DNA of 64,000 nucleotides, from assembly GCA_009617715.1 (NCBI GenBank), contig VTFK01000033.1, forward strand, positions 62,001 through 126,000. The letters run 5' to 3'. Below are positions 32,561 to 45,389 of this stretch, one piece after another. The DNA comes from Plectrocnemia conspersa. Taxonomy: Eukaryota > Arthropoda > Insecta > Trichoptera > Polycentropodidae. The notes beneath the pieces are model-generated. The model saw only the letters and a program-made list of their open reading frames with translations, made no database searches and was not told the DNA's origin. How positions within the stretch are numbered: position 1 is the first letter of the stretch; each line of letters begins with the position of its first letter. A program made the translations under genes and the position numbers.

Positions 32561-33339
32561 TAATTGAGTTACAAAATCATTTATGATGTTTTTAGAAATA
32601 ATATTTTTTACTATTTTAAATAAAAAATTAATGTTCTAAGAGTATATGACTCAAAATAATATTTAATGAACATGGTTGCATCGACCTTTTACTCGGTACG
32701 TCAAAATTGGTTAAATATGTAAAAACGCCCCTTTTAAGAATTAGTTCAACTTTAATAAATTGAAAATTTGGCCCTTTAACCAATATTTAACAGAAGAAAC
32801 GCATTGTATTTATTTTTTTATATATACAGCTAATTAGACTGGTAATAACACACCATTGCTGGGGGTGGAGTAACACGAATAATTATTTTTATTGTAACGT
32901 TAAAAGCTTCACAGTAGCTATATAAAATATTATTACTTCCATAATGATACCGAAAAATACTATAAAAATATTTAAAGAGACCGTTGAGTGACTACAACAA
33001 AATGCAACTTAAAATTAAGCATAGACATACAATATATTTGATAGTAGATCCGATTCTATATTTAAGAAAGTAAATATATTTGGCTTTATAATTTTAAATT
33101 ATATTTAATTAATTATTTTTAATCCTTTTTCTCTTGCCCTTTAACTTATACAGTTTTTTGTGTTAAATTTGAAAGATTTAGAACTTTTGCTTATAAGCAA
33201 AAGTTTCATGCATATTAAAAAGGAACATCATTATTGATTAAGTATTAATTATTAAAAATAGTCAACATTAATTATAAAAAAATACTTAACATCAACCTCA
33301 ATTATTAGAATTGATTATCGATACAAAAACTGGAAGTTG
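32561..33339. other. AT-rich spacer
   Basis: A short inverted repeat AACTTTTGCTTATAAGCAAAAGTTT sits at about 33,182-33,206. Otherwise nothing supported. Confidence 0.45.
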
Positions 33340-33690
33340 TAGACGATCGATCCGCCCTGCCCACATGCCATTTTTAGACGTTCACCCCGTGACATTTGGC
33401 TTCAGGAGTCAGCATCATAGAGGTCTGCTTGAGGAGGCCAGATGCTAAAAATTCCACCGACCGACCGGTGCTGTGGTATCTGATGTACCGCCACGCACAT
33501 GTAGAGGTAGAGGTACAACAGGCTTCCAACCGAAACCAACAGCCAACTACCTAGGAAGGTAATTTAAAATGCCTGCCTACCAAGCTCGAGCACGGCCCAG
33601 TTGCTCGGTAGACTATAATTACAGAGGTGGAGTCCCGGCATCTTCTCATCCTACCAACAACAATGGACACAAATAACGCGCGCGCCTTGC
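33340..33690. other. GC-richer island of unknown nature
   Basis: Words such as CCACCGACCGACCGGTGCTG and GCTCGAGCACGGCCCAG mark an island with no open frame of useful length. A GGAAGGTAATTT word could be a splice donor, but no upstream exon is convincing. It may be an LTR/SINE relic or regulatory DNA. Confidence 0.25.
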
Positions 33691-34299
33691 GTATGGTAAT
33701 TTATTACACACACACTCTCTCTATCTAGGTATATAAATACTAAACAAATGGAATAGCGAATGGAAACGAGTTGCACGACCATTTTGTGTTTGGTAGGAAT
33801 CGAATGTGATTTCAGCGGTAGATAAGAGGAATGGTCTACTAAAATAAGTATATAAGTATATCGATGCACCGGAGTATTTGGGTATTAGTTTATAACATTA
33901 AAATTAAAATAATGTATCTTAAATATTATAAATATTTTTTAATCAAAATAAATTTATTTATTCTAGAGTACTTAAATTTATAAAGCAGCTTGGTTATTGA
34001 AGACCTAACTATGCAAGGTAATTTCAATACTGAATTTCATTGCGAATATCATTAGTGAGTTTGTTTATTAAAGTTTTTAATTGCGGTGATCTCATTTTAT
34101 TTTTTATTTTAATTATTTTAATAATCGATATAAAAATTTTACGCGTTTTACGGTTGTTAAATAATTAATATCGTCGTCGATAATTTTAGTGTCCATTGGG
34201 GCATAGTTCTGTCGCCTAACCACTATACAGGACCCGACAATACTCTTGAAACCCTTACAATCAGCATAGAGCTCCAACGGCGATAAATTGCATGATATT
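33691..34299. other. AT-rich spacer
   Basis: Contains a short (CT)n/(CA)n stretch near 33,705. On the minus strand, GTATAGTGGTTAG (about 34,230) resembles a tRNA D-arm, but no B box or fold follows. No gene. Confidence 0.35.
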
Positions 34300-34770
34300 G
34301 GCGCCCATTTGCATTTGACCAAAAAAAATGTATGTCATATAATGAAATACTACGAGTCTTAATAAAATCGAAATAATGAAATATGACCAATTTTTGCTCC
34401 CCCTCCCCCCTCCCTTGATAAAATCGAAATGATGTCATTGATTCTAAAACATCTATATTCATTCATTTCAGTGAAATTAAATCAGAATATATTTTCACCG
34501 GTAGATATATATTTTTAATAATGAAAATATAATTTATCTAGCTGGTGCCAGTACAATTATAAAATTTCAACTTTAATATATACATTTACGTTCTTATCAT
34601 TATTTTTCAAATGTGATGTATAAATGTTACATTTTCACTAGTGAAGTTTAAATATATTTCCACCAGCAAATATATATTTCAACTAGTAAGAATATAATTT
34701 AACTAATAACCGCTAGAGAAATTATATGTTGATCTAAAATGCAAATGAAAATGGGATATTTTTATCAGTG
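34300..34770 (-). repeat. R1 dispersed repeat, copy D (reverse orientation)
   Basis: Read on the minus strand: CATTTGCATTTTAGATCAAC, AATTTCTCTAGCGGTT, several CTAGTGAAAATG and CCGGTGAAAATATATTC words, then the purine tract GGGAGGGGGGAGGGGGAGCA and GGTCAAATGCAAATGGG. The order is that of copy C, confirming that the AGTGAAAATATA part and the purine-rich tail belong to one element. Confidence 0.65.
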
Positions 34771-37375
34771 TTAGCTAATGGAAAATAATTTAATATGGGC
34801 TACTTTTGAATGCACATAGATGAGTAGATTTATTTAAATAAACTATTATTAAAATAAAAATCTCATCCATTGGTAAAACAATTAAAAAACATGTACTTTT
34901 AATAAAAAAAAATATAAAACCATAATGTCATTGTAATGGGCACATTAGCCGTTAAAAATTAATTAATTCAAAAGAAACAGATTTTTAACATAATTATTGC
35001 TACAGAAAAAAACTCTTATTGCACCACAAAAATGGATCATAATTATTTTTAAATACATTATTAATTAATGTTTATTGTAGTAAAGCAAATTCTATAATAT
35101 AAATGGTTTTAGACCAAAGAGTGTATATAGTTTTTATAATAGTATTTTACTTATATTATATACCATATATTTCATGTAACAACATTTACAGTTTTTTTTA
35201 ATTAAAGCGTATCAATTAGAGTTTAAATACAAACACTCTTATTGTATAAAATACAACAATAGTATTGTCATGCGATATTTCATTCAAATTAAATTATTTA
35301 TTATAAATTAATTGTATTTCATTTGAATATAAATAAACAAAAGAAAGCTTTTACTTAAATTATAATAATACAGTTTTATTCCACTGTCTTTTTTATTATT
35401 TAATACATCAATAAAATGTGCATAATTTCTGATACATATGATTGTTATCAGTGATTTTTAAATTTAATTTATAAAATATTTTCTCTAAATATTAAACTTA
35501 TTTTAATCTTAGCTAATGGTACATATTTAACAATATTATTTGATTTAAACAATTTTGAAATAAAATATTTTTTTAACGATTTACATCATAACATTTTTAA
35601 ATGAAATTATTTTAGTTTTTACGTTTTTTCAGTTAAGTCACTATTTAAAAGTTAGGATTAAATTAATCACTTAATATATATGCTATATTCTCTAAGATTA
35701 AGATAAAAATATTTAGTGTTGAATGTCTAATCTTAGAAATAAAATATAAAAGGATGAAGTTTATCAGTTAATAAATTTAATTAAAATATCATCACATATT
35801 AATCTTACTTTACTTTATTAATTAATTAATATGCTCTACATTGTCCGATCTAATACGATAAATAAACCAATTTAATATTCTTCGTATTTATGCTATTTTT
35901 ATATGCGAATTATAAATTTAAATACTTATCGTCGTAAATCATTGGTGTAATAACTGGGCCTAGTGCATAAAATTGTAACAACGAGTAATTTATTTTATGT
36001 TGTTTTTTATTCAGAATACACGTGTATGTAAATAGGATACTATTAAATAATTATTTTTGTAATTGAATAATTGGCAATTTTACCACATAATCCGATTGTA
36101 GGTGTACTTACAATTTAAGACTTATAAAAATACAATATAATTACTTCTGGGCAATGATATGAACGATTCAGTATTATTATTTTAAACGAGGGGCAATAGA
36201 ATAGTTTGCAAGAAACTCTAATTGTTATGTGTGATAAATCTTCTTTATATGTTTTTGCCAAATTGTTTCTGTTTATGGCAATGTATAATAGTTATAAATA
36301 CACAAATGGCTTACCCAAGAAATAATTTCTCTGATGAAAAAAATGCGAGAAAAATCATCAACATTAATACATATCATTTCAGTTTTTTTTAAGCTAAAAC
36401 ACTAGATAATATAATTTATAGTATTTTACTGTTATTAAATTAATGAATCTTTTAAACAAATTTTTTACAATATTGTGTCAACCATTTTTCATGCTTCTAC
36501 CTAAATATACTGTTGAATTGTAAACTGTGGTACTTTATCTAAAAGTGTATTTGAAAGACACACATTCTATGTTAGAATAGTCCATGCTATTTGTAGATAG
36601 AATGAGAATGTGCATTCTCAAAGATTACTTGACAACTTTCTCTTACTTTATTACGTCTATTAGTTCAATTATTTCTATAAATAAAAAATCTTAACCTATT
36701 CTACAATACTTTAATGAGACTAATTATTTTAAACACCTATTTACTTCGATTCTGTGAACTGATCTATCCACTATTATTACTATGACTATTATGACATCAA
36801 CATTAATTAAAATATTTAAAAATAATTGAGCAATAATAATAGAAAATGACTGAAGATTATCATTACTGTGCAAGTTTGTATTTAATTTATTTATCATCCA
36901 AATACTATTTTAAGCAAAGTCAATTCTTAAAATAAGTTTAGCATTTGGTTGTCTCATATTTAGGGACACTTTTTATGTTGACTATTTATATAGTAATGCC
37001 AAAAATTTATTTAGATCTACTATAATTAAAATTTTCTTAGTTACTTAATAAAATGACGAAGCTTAAATATTAAAGCTGAGAAAGGTTGAAAATGCAATAT
37101 TTCAGAATCTAGCGAAAATGCTTTTTATTACCTATCTCATAATAAAAAGCAATAATATTTAGTTGTTATTACAATAAAAAATAGGATTATATTTTTCATA
37201 TTTATTTACTTAGAAAAATAAAAGATAAATCAAATCTATTTTAGTTGTTATCAAAAAAAACATTGCATTATTTTCCAATGAATTTTTTTTAAAAAAAACA
37301 TACAAATTGCATGTAAATTTTTAAAATACGTTTTTTATTGAAATATAATTATTGCGACTCACTTATTGCAAATAT
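34771..37375. other. AT-rich gene desert
   Basis: One TATGGGCTACTTTTGAATGC word at about 34,794 matches the box of the large array at 48.4-52.1 kb. Otherwise no supported feature. Confidence 0.45.
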
Positions 37376-37948
37376 TTAACCCTTAGAGTAATGAGTCAGT
37401 TTATACACATTTATTAATTTATTAATAATTTTACGTATTTTTCTATAGTTATTTCTGTTGATATTTATTTATTATTATTTTATTAAATAAATTTATATTT
37501 ATAGTAAATTATATAAATTATAGAAAAAAAAACAGTACTCAGCATTTTTGCTTTGTATTATTTTACTACTTTTTTGTATTAGTGTGTTTTAATAATTTAT
37601 TTAAACACATAGTATTAAATATCAACAATTTATTTTACATATTTATTATATATAATTCGGCTTTTACAGATTTTTTTATATCAATACAAAGACTTTAAAT
37701 ATTTTTCATAAAATTAATATAAATATTTTCTTACGTTAATTTATTTCGTGCTCTTTAATATATTGCTATTATTTTATATATTAATCATTTACATTAGTTC
37801 AAATTAAAAAATATTACATGATTATAGTGTTTTTTTTTAATTTAATATTTCTTCAGTTATATATGTAAATATGTAACTTTCTGGAGTACCTCAAAACAGT
37901 GAAAGATCGACTGCCGTACATATACGGCGATACTTTTCAAAGGGTTTA
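37376..37948. mobile_element. TTAA-flanked MITE (piggyBac-type), copy 2
   Basis: TTAA on the left and a mutated TTTA on the right flank ends CCCTTAGAGTAATGAG and TTTTCAAAGGG. Family words TTTATACACATTTATTAATT and TACCTCAAAACAGTGAAAGA, and the hairpin CCGTACATATACGGC, are present. At 573 bp it is longer than copy 1. Non-coding. Confidence 0.8.
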
Positions 37949-38224
37949 GTGAAGCATATCCGCTGATTATTCAAGTAAAAATATGCCTGAATGGAGATAA
38001 AAATATGCAAATAGTAGAAAGAATTTCATGTATGTATACAATATCTGCTTTTGTTTTCGCTTTCATAAAAAAGGGTCGGTAGGCCGTAGCGGTGCGGTCA
38101 TTTCCCTGTTACAAAACATATTATTGGGAACTACTAGGTAACGTTAGATATGTATTCCTTTTCTGCTGACGCATCGCGTATCATAGAAAATATTTATATC
38201 GATTTAAAAATAAATAAAAAAATC

Positions 38225-38490
38225 ATTTTCGGTACTACCGGTATTTCATTTTGTAATACCGGTAGTAATGAAGGTTAATTTTTGCCTTAATACCAGTATT
38301 ACCGGTATCAGTACTACTGGTATTGGGTCAAAAATTTACCTTCTACTACCGGTATTACAAAATAAAATACCGGTATTAACGAAAATATTTTTTAAACTAA
38401 TTATTTTACTATATGCGCGACGTGTCAACATAAAAGGAATACATTTGCCAAATACAATACCGGTATTACCAGTATTGCAATCCCTTCTAT
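38225..38490. repeat. Cluster of ACCGGT palindromic repeats
   Basis: ACTACCGGTATT, AATACCGGTAGTA, TTACCGGTATCA, AATACCGGTATT and close variants (ACTGGTATT) occur about ten times in 260 bases, in both orientations. Such AATACCGGTATT clusters are found near the ends of some hAT-type elements, but no terminal repeat or target duplication is identified here. The 132-codon frame 38,268-38,666 is created by the repeat and is not a gene. Confidence 0.7.
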
Positions 38491-38649
38491 TGTCCATATA
38501 CATTTTTTTAAAGATAATAGTTTTCACTCGTGTTGCACTTATCAAAATTACGTTTTACAAATTTCCTACTATGCCATCTCTATTGCTTCAACTTTTGCAG
38601 ATGCATACATATTCCTATATGTTTTTAATACACTTGTGGTTGATTCTAA

Positions 38650-39320
38650 AGCGTCTATTGCGGTAATAACTTAGTTTCGGCTCAACCAGATTTAAGCAGC
38701 GACTCTCAGGAATGGCCCAAATTAACAATCAGATGCAGGCGACGACTGGGTGGAGCATCAAGCATCAAGCATCGCCTAGAGACGCAGCCTCAGCACTAGC
38801 CTAAACCGACGGCAGAGCGCCTGAACACATTGAACACACATAGTCTCTACCCCACGTTAAAGCTATTTATCTTTCGGTGACAATCGAGCTAAAGTTTTTT
38901 TATGATTTTTGAATTTTAAGATTTTTGTTACATAACATATTGGGAGCAAAGTGGAATTATGTTGTTCTTTTTATACAGTACTTTGGTCATTTGGAATCAT
39001 CTGATATTAGGTCTTAGCGATGTGCTTAGTCCAGTAGTGGGTTCGCTAATCGCCGTAAAAGAGAGGAGATAAATCGGAGAGCGAACGGCGAACGACGTCT
39101 GGGTGCATTATGAGTCATTAGCGGTCAAAAGTGGCCCTGGCGGTCCGGGTCCGGTCACGGCTCCTAATGCCAGAGCCGCGGCCCGGTTAAACGACCGTAA
39201 TTTGTGTGAAGGAAGGGACCGGATTATTTAATCGTCGTCTAATCGCTGACAATTTACCAAATGGCCGGCGCGCAGGACCCGATCGATCGACGATTTACGG
39301 ATCAATACTACAGGGCGCTC
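38650..39320. promoter_or_regulatory. GC-richer island, candidate regulatory DNA
   Basis: Two blocks: 38,650-38,860, with a triple AGCATCA repeat near 38,754; and 39,010-39,320, with GTCCGGGTCCGGTCACGGCT, AGAGCCGCGGCCCGGTTAAA and GACCCGATCGATCGACGATT. No reading frame, CpG-rich, abruptly AT-rich on both sides. Inference only. Confidence 0.3.
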
Positions 39321-40692
39321 AAGAGCTAACTTTTCACCAATAAAAGAAAATCTGTTACTTTGGATAGAGACAATATGACGATCAAGATCTTGATACAAAA
39401 ATAAAAAAACACACTCTTGAAACTATCAAGGAAAATAAAAAAAAATAATATTTTGATGGATTTTAAGCAAAATGATAAGAGATTGTTTCAAATGTAAAAT
39501 TATGTACTGATTACAGACGAATCTTGTGTTTCGTCCCTAATAAGATATTGTGTATAATTATACTTTTTACATTTTTTGTTCACTGAGTCTGGTATCTCAC
39601 TACTTAGTAGTTGTTGATTGTGTTGACATGGTTGTATCGAATTTTTAGCACCTGTCATGATGCAACGTGAGATTTAAAATAAATAAAATTACTATAAAAT
39701 ATTATTTTCATTCAAAGTTCAGTGATTTGCAGAACGCCTTGTGCGAACGATGATCGTTGATTTAGAAAATGACTGTAAAAAGTTTTAGATACACGATCTT
39801 CTGCAATTGTGTGTGTTCTATAGCTCTATATTTTATATATCCTGACACACACATACTCATGAACATTTTTCTTCTATATATTATTGGTATGGACAAAAGG
39901 TGAAATTATAATAATTTCGTAAACGGTGAGGTATCGTGGAGCCACTTAACGGCCTTGCCCGCAATTTGTAATGATAGGAGAAACAATTCAACCGCAACAC
40001 AACACAAAAAACTGCACCTCGTGCCATAACACCGTTAAAAAAAGAAGATTTATACATGTAATGTACTGTATATAAATATTTTTATATTAAATTAATAAAT
40101 AAAAATGTTTTTGTTTTAAGCAATAAGGGAAATAAAATGTAAGAATGTTGATTTAGCTATGTTTATAATACTATTACAAAAGATGGTTACTGCTCGAGAG
40201 GAACATGGAACAGATTGTAAATGATACTCATTTAAATTCAAGTGACTTTCTTATGTAATTTTTTTTAATCCATAAATGTTAATTTTGTTAAAAATCCATG
40301 GACCATTGAGTTTTTCTTCAATGAAACTCTTTTATACCGTTTATTAATGATCAGTAGAAACACGAAGATAAATCTAACATATAAGTTCTCTTCTTAGCAG
40401 TAAATAAATTAAATATCTTTACTTTAAGAGAGCTAGAGACATTTACATATTATTTGTATAAAAACACAAGTATATATAAATCAGTAAAAAAATAAAGTCT
40501 TTCGGTAAATATTTTTTATGATATGTGAATAAGAAATCTTGAACATTAACGTAAGCTACTTATAGAAATTTTGAGAAGATAACATAAATAGGTACTGACG
40601 CAGATATACTGTCAATCATTTAAAAAATTAAGCAATTATGATATATTATTAGTCATGCAACTCATACTATTATATATAGTATTATACAAGAC
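39321..40692. other. AT-rich spacer with a small mixed patch
   Basis: The patch 39,925-40,040 (GGTATCGTGGAGCCACTTAA, CAACACAACAC) is less AT-rich. No gene. Confidence 0.4.
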
Positions 40693-41246
40693 TTAACCCT
40701 TAATTAATTTGTTAATATTGATATACGTGGGAGTTGGTATGATAATTTTACGTATTTTTCCATAATTATTTATTTATTATTATTACATATTATATTTATA
40801 GTAAATTATAAAAAAAAATGGTGGTCTTAAATATTTTATTGCTTTAATTTATATTACTACTTTTTTGTATTAGTATGTTTTAATCATTTCTTTCAACACT
40901 TTTTTAGTATTAAATTTCGTTAATTTATTTTACATATTTTTTATAATACATTATACGGCTTTTGTGAATTTTTTATATCATTTCAGAAGCTCTCAATATA
41001 TCTTATACAATTAATATAAAATATTTTTTGGAATGTTTATTTATTTCGTACTCTTTATTTTATCAATATTTTTATATAATTCGTTTATATTGATTCAAAT
41101 AAAATAAAAATTAAATATATATAATGCTCTTTATTTATTATTTCTTCAGTTAAATATGTAAATATTATATGTAGCTATCTGAGGTACCTCAAAGCAGTGA
41201 AAGATATACCGCCGTACATGTACGGCGATACCGCTCAAAGTGTTAA
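40693..41246. mobile_element. TTAA-flanked MITE (piggyBac-type), copy 3
   Basis: TTAA occurs at both edges (40,693-40,696; 41,243-41,246). It has left CCCTTAATTAATTTGTTAAT, right CGGCGATACCGCTCAAAGTG, and the perfect hairpin CCGCCGTACATGTACGGCG. Internal AT-rich order matches copy 2, including ATAATTTTACGTATTTTTC near the left end. Confidence 0.82.
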
Positions 41247-41621
41247 GAATGATGAAACAGGGATACTAAAGAACTTTAAATGTTGTTTTAAATAAATCAA
41301 GAAAAAAAAACAATAAATTCTTAGCCGTAACGTGCTTGTATAACAAAGCAAATTTTTTTCTATAATAAGTAATGAAAACATATGTTGATTCGTTTTAAGA
41401 CCCAAACATATTAATATAAAAAAAACGTATATTTTTATATATTTTATTGTTTAATTTATGAACTATTTATATCGAAATCACTGCTTTCTGATAGTATTTT
41501 TCGTTAAAATTTAAACAGGAACATATCCAATGACACCAATGCTTCATTTATTGTCATTCAATAAATTTGCTTCCCACATTTTACAGATATTCCTAACAGA
41601 TATGAAAAGAGAGGTTTATCT

Positions 41622-41640
41622 AAGCCTAACCTAACCTAAC
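41622..41640. repeat. Interstitial telomere-like CCTAA repeats
   Basis: CCTAACCTAACCTAACCT, three and a half copies of the insect telomere pentamer (TTAGG on the other strand). It is too short to be an old telomere and may be a repair scar or chance. Confidence 0.7.
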
Positions 41641-41819
41641 CTGCTCTTTTTGAGAGAGGGATCAAAATTAATCTTGTATTAAAAACACTTGTAAACTAAG
41701 TTACTCGCAGTCTGAGGTTTCACTGTATATATAAAACGCTAGTGAGTTATCAAACTTGTTGTTATCACAATTTATCTCTGGAATGTTTTGTATTATTCTT
41801 TATATTATCGTGTTTTTTT

Positions 41820-42010
41820 CTCGTATATCTGAGATGCTGGTCAGAGATGATCTCACGGCTACCTATCGAGTCTCTGGCGGAGAGGTAAGTGATTGTCGGG
41901 CTCGGTAAGTGGGAGACCTGTTGTACGTGTTCGCGGACTGGTAATTTCGGTGGTCAGCATAAAATTACACATAATATCTGACGTGGGAAATGTCGATCCC
42001 GATGGAAACC
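41820..42010 (+). other. GC-richer patch with tandem GTAAGT donors
   Basis: An ATG at 41,832 opens MLVRDDLTATYRVSGGE up to GAG/GTAAGT (41,883/41,884). A second GTAAGT lies at about 41,906. The run could be a short coding exon, but there is no start context, acceptor or family support. The minus-strand 67-codon frame here is a shadow. Confidence 0.18.
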
Positions 42011-43004
42011 TGACTACGAAATGGTCTACGAAAAAAATACTACAACAATTTAAAAATAGCATCTATTGAGGAATTTTATCACTTATAATCGCGATGTTGC
42101 AAAAACATATATTATAATAAAAATACACAGTGAGGTTACAATAAAATATTTTATTGTATTAATAATATTAAATATTAATGCTTCAAACCTAAAAGTGCGT
42201 AAATAACATTTATATTTATTTATTATAAATAAAAAGACAACGACTTTTATTTATTAGGTATATTTTACTGTACTTTTTAGATAAAAATAAGTAATATTAT
42301 TAAGTATTTATAATTTGTAAAAAAATATATTTTTTACTCATGGGGAAGCCTATTTTCCATTTATAAACATCAGTTATAAACAGGTTTAGAAAAAAACTTA
42401 AAAGGATAATCTTGTACTTGTATCAAAGTTTTTTATTTACATATAGTGAAAGTAGAAATTGATTTTATTTATCATGTAGTTTATTTTTTAATTTCGTTAC
42501 ATGTTTACAATATAATAATATAGAATCTTAATTAGTATTTTTTCGTTCATATCTATATACTTAAAAATATGTTCTTTTCTATGTTTACATTTTTTTTTAT
42601 TACACTGTGCATTAATATCGCACTTTTTTTTTTACAAATATATTTTAAATTTAACGATCTTAAAAAAATCATAATACTTTAATAAAACCTGTGCCGACAA
42701 CTGGAACTTATTGGATAGGGACCTGGTAAAAATAATCCGCAGGTTACGGAAGCCATAAAATCAAAACAAGAAAAGAGCAACAAACCAAACAGCTTACCTC
42801 TACTAGTTAAATAAAAAAAATGCAGTGAAAATAAAACTAATAAGAATGTGGAAACTAACAAGGGAAGCAAACTAAATAAAACAACGAATTAAAACAAATT
42901 CTAAGTGACGTAAATAATCAATCAATACAAGACAATCTAAAAAAATAGCCGTAACTGAAGCAACAACGAAAAAGTCACACAACCAAAAATACATACATCT
43001 CTTG
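42011..43004. other. AT-rich spacer
   Basis: No supported feature; the minus-strand frame 42,679-42,870 has no recognisable content. Confidence 0.45.
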
Positions 43005-43250
43005 TTAACCCTTTGGACGCGTTAATCAAAAATAAATATAATTTTTTTTTTTTTTAAATTCAAATTTTACTTTGGTTCTGTGTTCTGTTCAATGTTCTGA
43101 TTTTTTAATTTTTATTTATTTAAAATGATATTTTATGTTTATTCAAAAAAAAATTTTTTTCTTAAAAACATTTTTTTTACTGATTTTTGCATAAAGAGAT
43201 AAAAAAATCAATTGAGCGACTGTAGTCGACTATCGCGTCCAAAAAGTTAA
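43005..43250. mobile_element. Second TTAA-flanked MITE family
   Basis: TTAA at 43,005-43,008 and 43,247-43,250 flanks ends CCCTTTGGACGCG and CGCGTCCAAAAAG, which are imperfect inverted repeats. Inside the right end is GACTGTAGTCGACTA. The interior is AT-rich and non-coding. Same target type as the MITE copies above, but different subterminal sequence, so a separate piggyBac-type family. Confidence 0.72.
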
Positions 43251-43849
43251 ATGAGCAAGAAATAATAAAGAAGTAGCCATTATAACTTCTGATCACTAAA
43301 CAAAAATTTTAGAGCCATTTTCATTGTCCTGTCTATAAAATGAAGAAGAAAAAATACAGTGACAAACTAAGTTAATTCCATAATAAAAAATGATAAAAGC
43401 TTTTAGTAATCCCCTGGACATGATTTAATTACAGAAAAGGTGCTAACAAAACTACGAAAAATGTAAAATCATTTTTAATATTTTCCAATATAATGTAACA
43501 TAGTACAGGTTATTTTTATTTAAAAAAAATTGTTTGCAAAAGAGATTTTTTTGTATAATAAATAAAACTAAGTTTAAAACATCTATGGAAACAAGAAGAT
43601 TATACTACTACATATAATAGCTACTAAGATGGTACATATTTTAAAATATTCTAGAGAAGATAATCATATGTTTTAAAATAATTTTGTGTTATATTAAAGG
43701 TGATTAAAATAAATTTATTTATTTTTAAAGCATCATATGTTAACCTAGCCAGGACCAAGCGGGGTACTCGAAGCCCCCTAAGTCGCTATTTTTAGCTGTA
43801 ACTTTTTAATTACTAATGTTAATAAGTTCATATTATATGTATTCCTGTA
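43251..43849. other. AT-rich spacer
   Basis: A small hairpin GGGGTACTCGAAGCCCC occurs at about 43,762. No gene. Confidence 0.4.
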
Positions 43850-44580
43850 TTAAATCATTACACATATGTTCTGATAATTTTTAGTAGATTTCATACATAA
43901 ATAAGGATTAAAAACAAACATTTGTGATGAAATACATTGTTTTGATATTTTTGCGTGCATTCGTAACATAACAAGAAGAGCAGTTGGGATAACATATTTT
44001 GTTTCGCTCTCACACTTACGGTTATAAATGCATAAAATGTGTATTTCATCCATTAGGTGCGAGCGAGATATACATATATCGCTCTGAATGCGCACGATTT
44101 CCGGTGTCGCACGAAGAAACGGATGACGAAACTGCGCTTCTCAATTCGCGTGGTATTTAGTTGACGGCAAATTTAATTTTTTCATCGTGTTTTGTGATTT
44201 CATCGTTTTATATATTAGTGTTATAATTATTAATGAAATTTACATAATTACATAATATTTAGGTATGTAAGAAGTTTTATTGTCATCATTTTTTTATTAC
44301 ATAGTTTTTTTTTTAGTGTAACATGTAAAACAATAATAATAATAATGAATCAAAGGCAATATAAAATTTAAATTAAACATTTCGATTAAATCTATTGTTT
44401 TGGTCTTTGCGCATTCATAACATAACAGAAAAAAGCAGTTGGGATAAAATATTTTTGTTTCGCCCACACTTTCGGTTATAAATGCATAAAATGTGTATTT
44501 CATCTATTGGGTGCGAGCGAGATATACATATTGCTCTGAATGTTTATGATTTCCGGTGTCGCCAAGGACCTAACGGATCT
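43850..44580 (+). repeat. Tandem duplication T5 (about 0.45 kb, two copies)
   Basis: The block containing GCAGTTGGGATAA, GGTTATAAATGCATAAAATG, GTGTATTTCATC, GGGTGCGAGCGAGATATACA and GATTTCCGGTGTCGC occurs at about 43,925-44,110 and again at 44,390-44,570. The spacing is 453 bases at the GCAGTTGGGAT anchor. The two minus-strand frames over them are similar only because the DNA is duplicated. Tandem satellite-like or regulatory; unknown. Confidence 0.8.
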
Positions 44581-44819
44581 CTTGCAATTTTTGAGACAGT
44601 GTTTATTCAATACGCGCGGTGTTTATGTTATATACTCTGATTTTGAATCTATGAATTCCTATAATTATATAATTCAATAAGATTGCGACACAATTTCAAC
44701 GATGCAACGTAATTAGTTCATCGACCTAAAATCGTGATATACGAACGTTTGTTTATGTTAAAGCAATTAGAGCAAACAAGGGGTCTATTCGGTATCATTC
44801 GTTTGAACGAAACCATAAA

Positions 44820-45010
44820 TCGATGGGACACTTGAAACTGGAAACAGTACTAGACTTGTTCTCTTTGTCACAAAGAGATGATGCGTCACATGTAGTCACA
44901 GGGTCGATCGAAGGGACAAATCGATGGTGTACATGTTACCTTATGGAATGTGTCATAAGGAAATGCGTCACGTGTGCAATGTATATAAATATGGGAATCA
45001 AATAAAGAGA
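44820..45010. promoter_or_regulatory. Mixed-composition patch with a short palindrome
   Basis: TCTCTTTG/TCA/CAAAGAGA (44,860-44,878) is a perfect palindrome with a 3-nt centre. GATGCGTCACATGTAGTCAC and ATGCGTCACGTGTGC add bZIP/bHLH-type half-sites (GCGTCAC, CACGTG). The frames on both strands are incidental. Confidence 0.25.
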
Positions 45011-45389
45011 AGACACTTGATATTGATCTCGGAGAGAGAGAATATTGATGATAATATGTAAAGCCCTGCACATAAATTTATAAATGAAAAAATAAATATG
45101 TAGTAAGTAAATATATTATTTTTAATACAATAGTTTGAGAAACAGTAGCACTTGTCGCAACATCGGGTAGTAGTGGGGATAGCGGACACTGTTCTGCCCG
45201 CCCACAGTGATGAAAATGACATGCTTCGATGATGACGCTTCTTAGTGTAATTTTATTTTACGTAAAAAAACGATAAAATGTTATAAAATATAATAATTCC
45301 ATGATATTAATATATGTAATGATTGTTCAAATGCATATACTTGATTTTATGCTATTATTTCTTGTCGAAAAGGTCTAAAAAATTAGTAT

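Noticed and set aside
34225..34245. tRNA-Asp-like D-arm GTATAGTGGTTAG on the minus strand
   Set aside because: No B box follows and the rest does not fold; chance or a very old SINE remnant.
36540..36640. Possible microRNA hairpin around CACATTCTAT...ATAGAATG
   Set aside because: Arms pair only with large internal loops and no known microRNA seed is recognised.
38268..38666. 132-codon frame
   Set aside because: Generated by the ACCGGTATT palindrome cluster, and the opposite strand is open too for the same reason.
41622..41640. Ancient telomere or chromosome fusion point from CCTAA repeats
   Set aside because: Only about 18 bp long and single; far too short to support a fusion.
43850..44503. 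Two similar minus-strand frames suggesting a duplicated gene
   Set aside because: Similarity follows from the DNA duplication; frames carry no domain, and the shared part is short.
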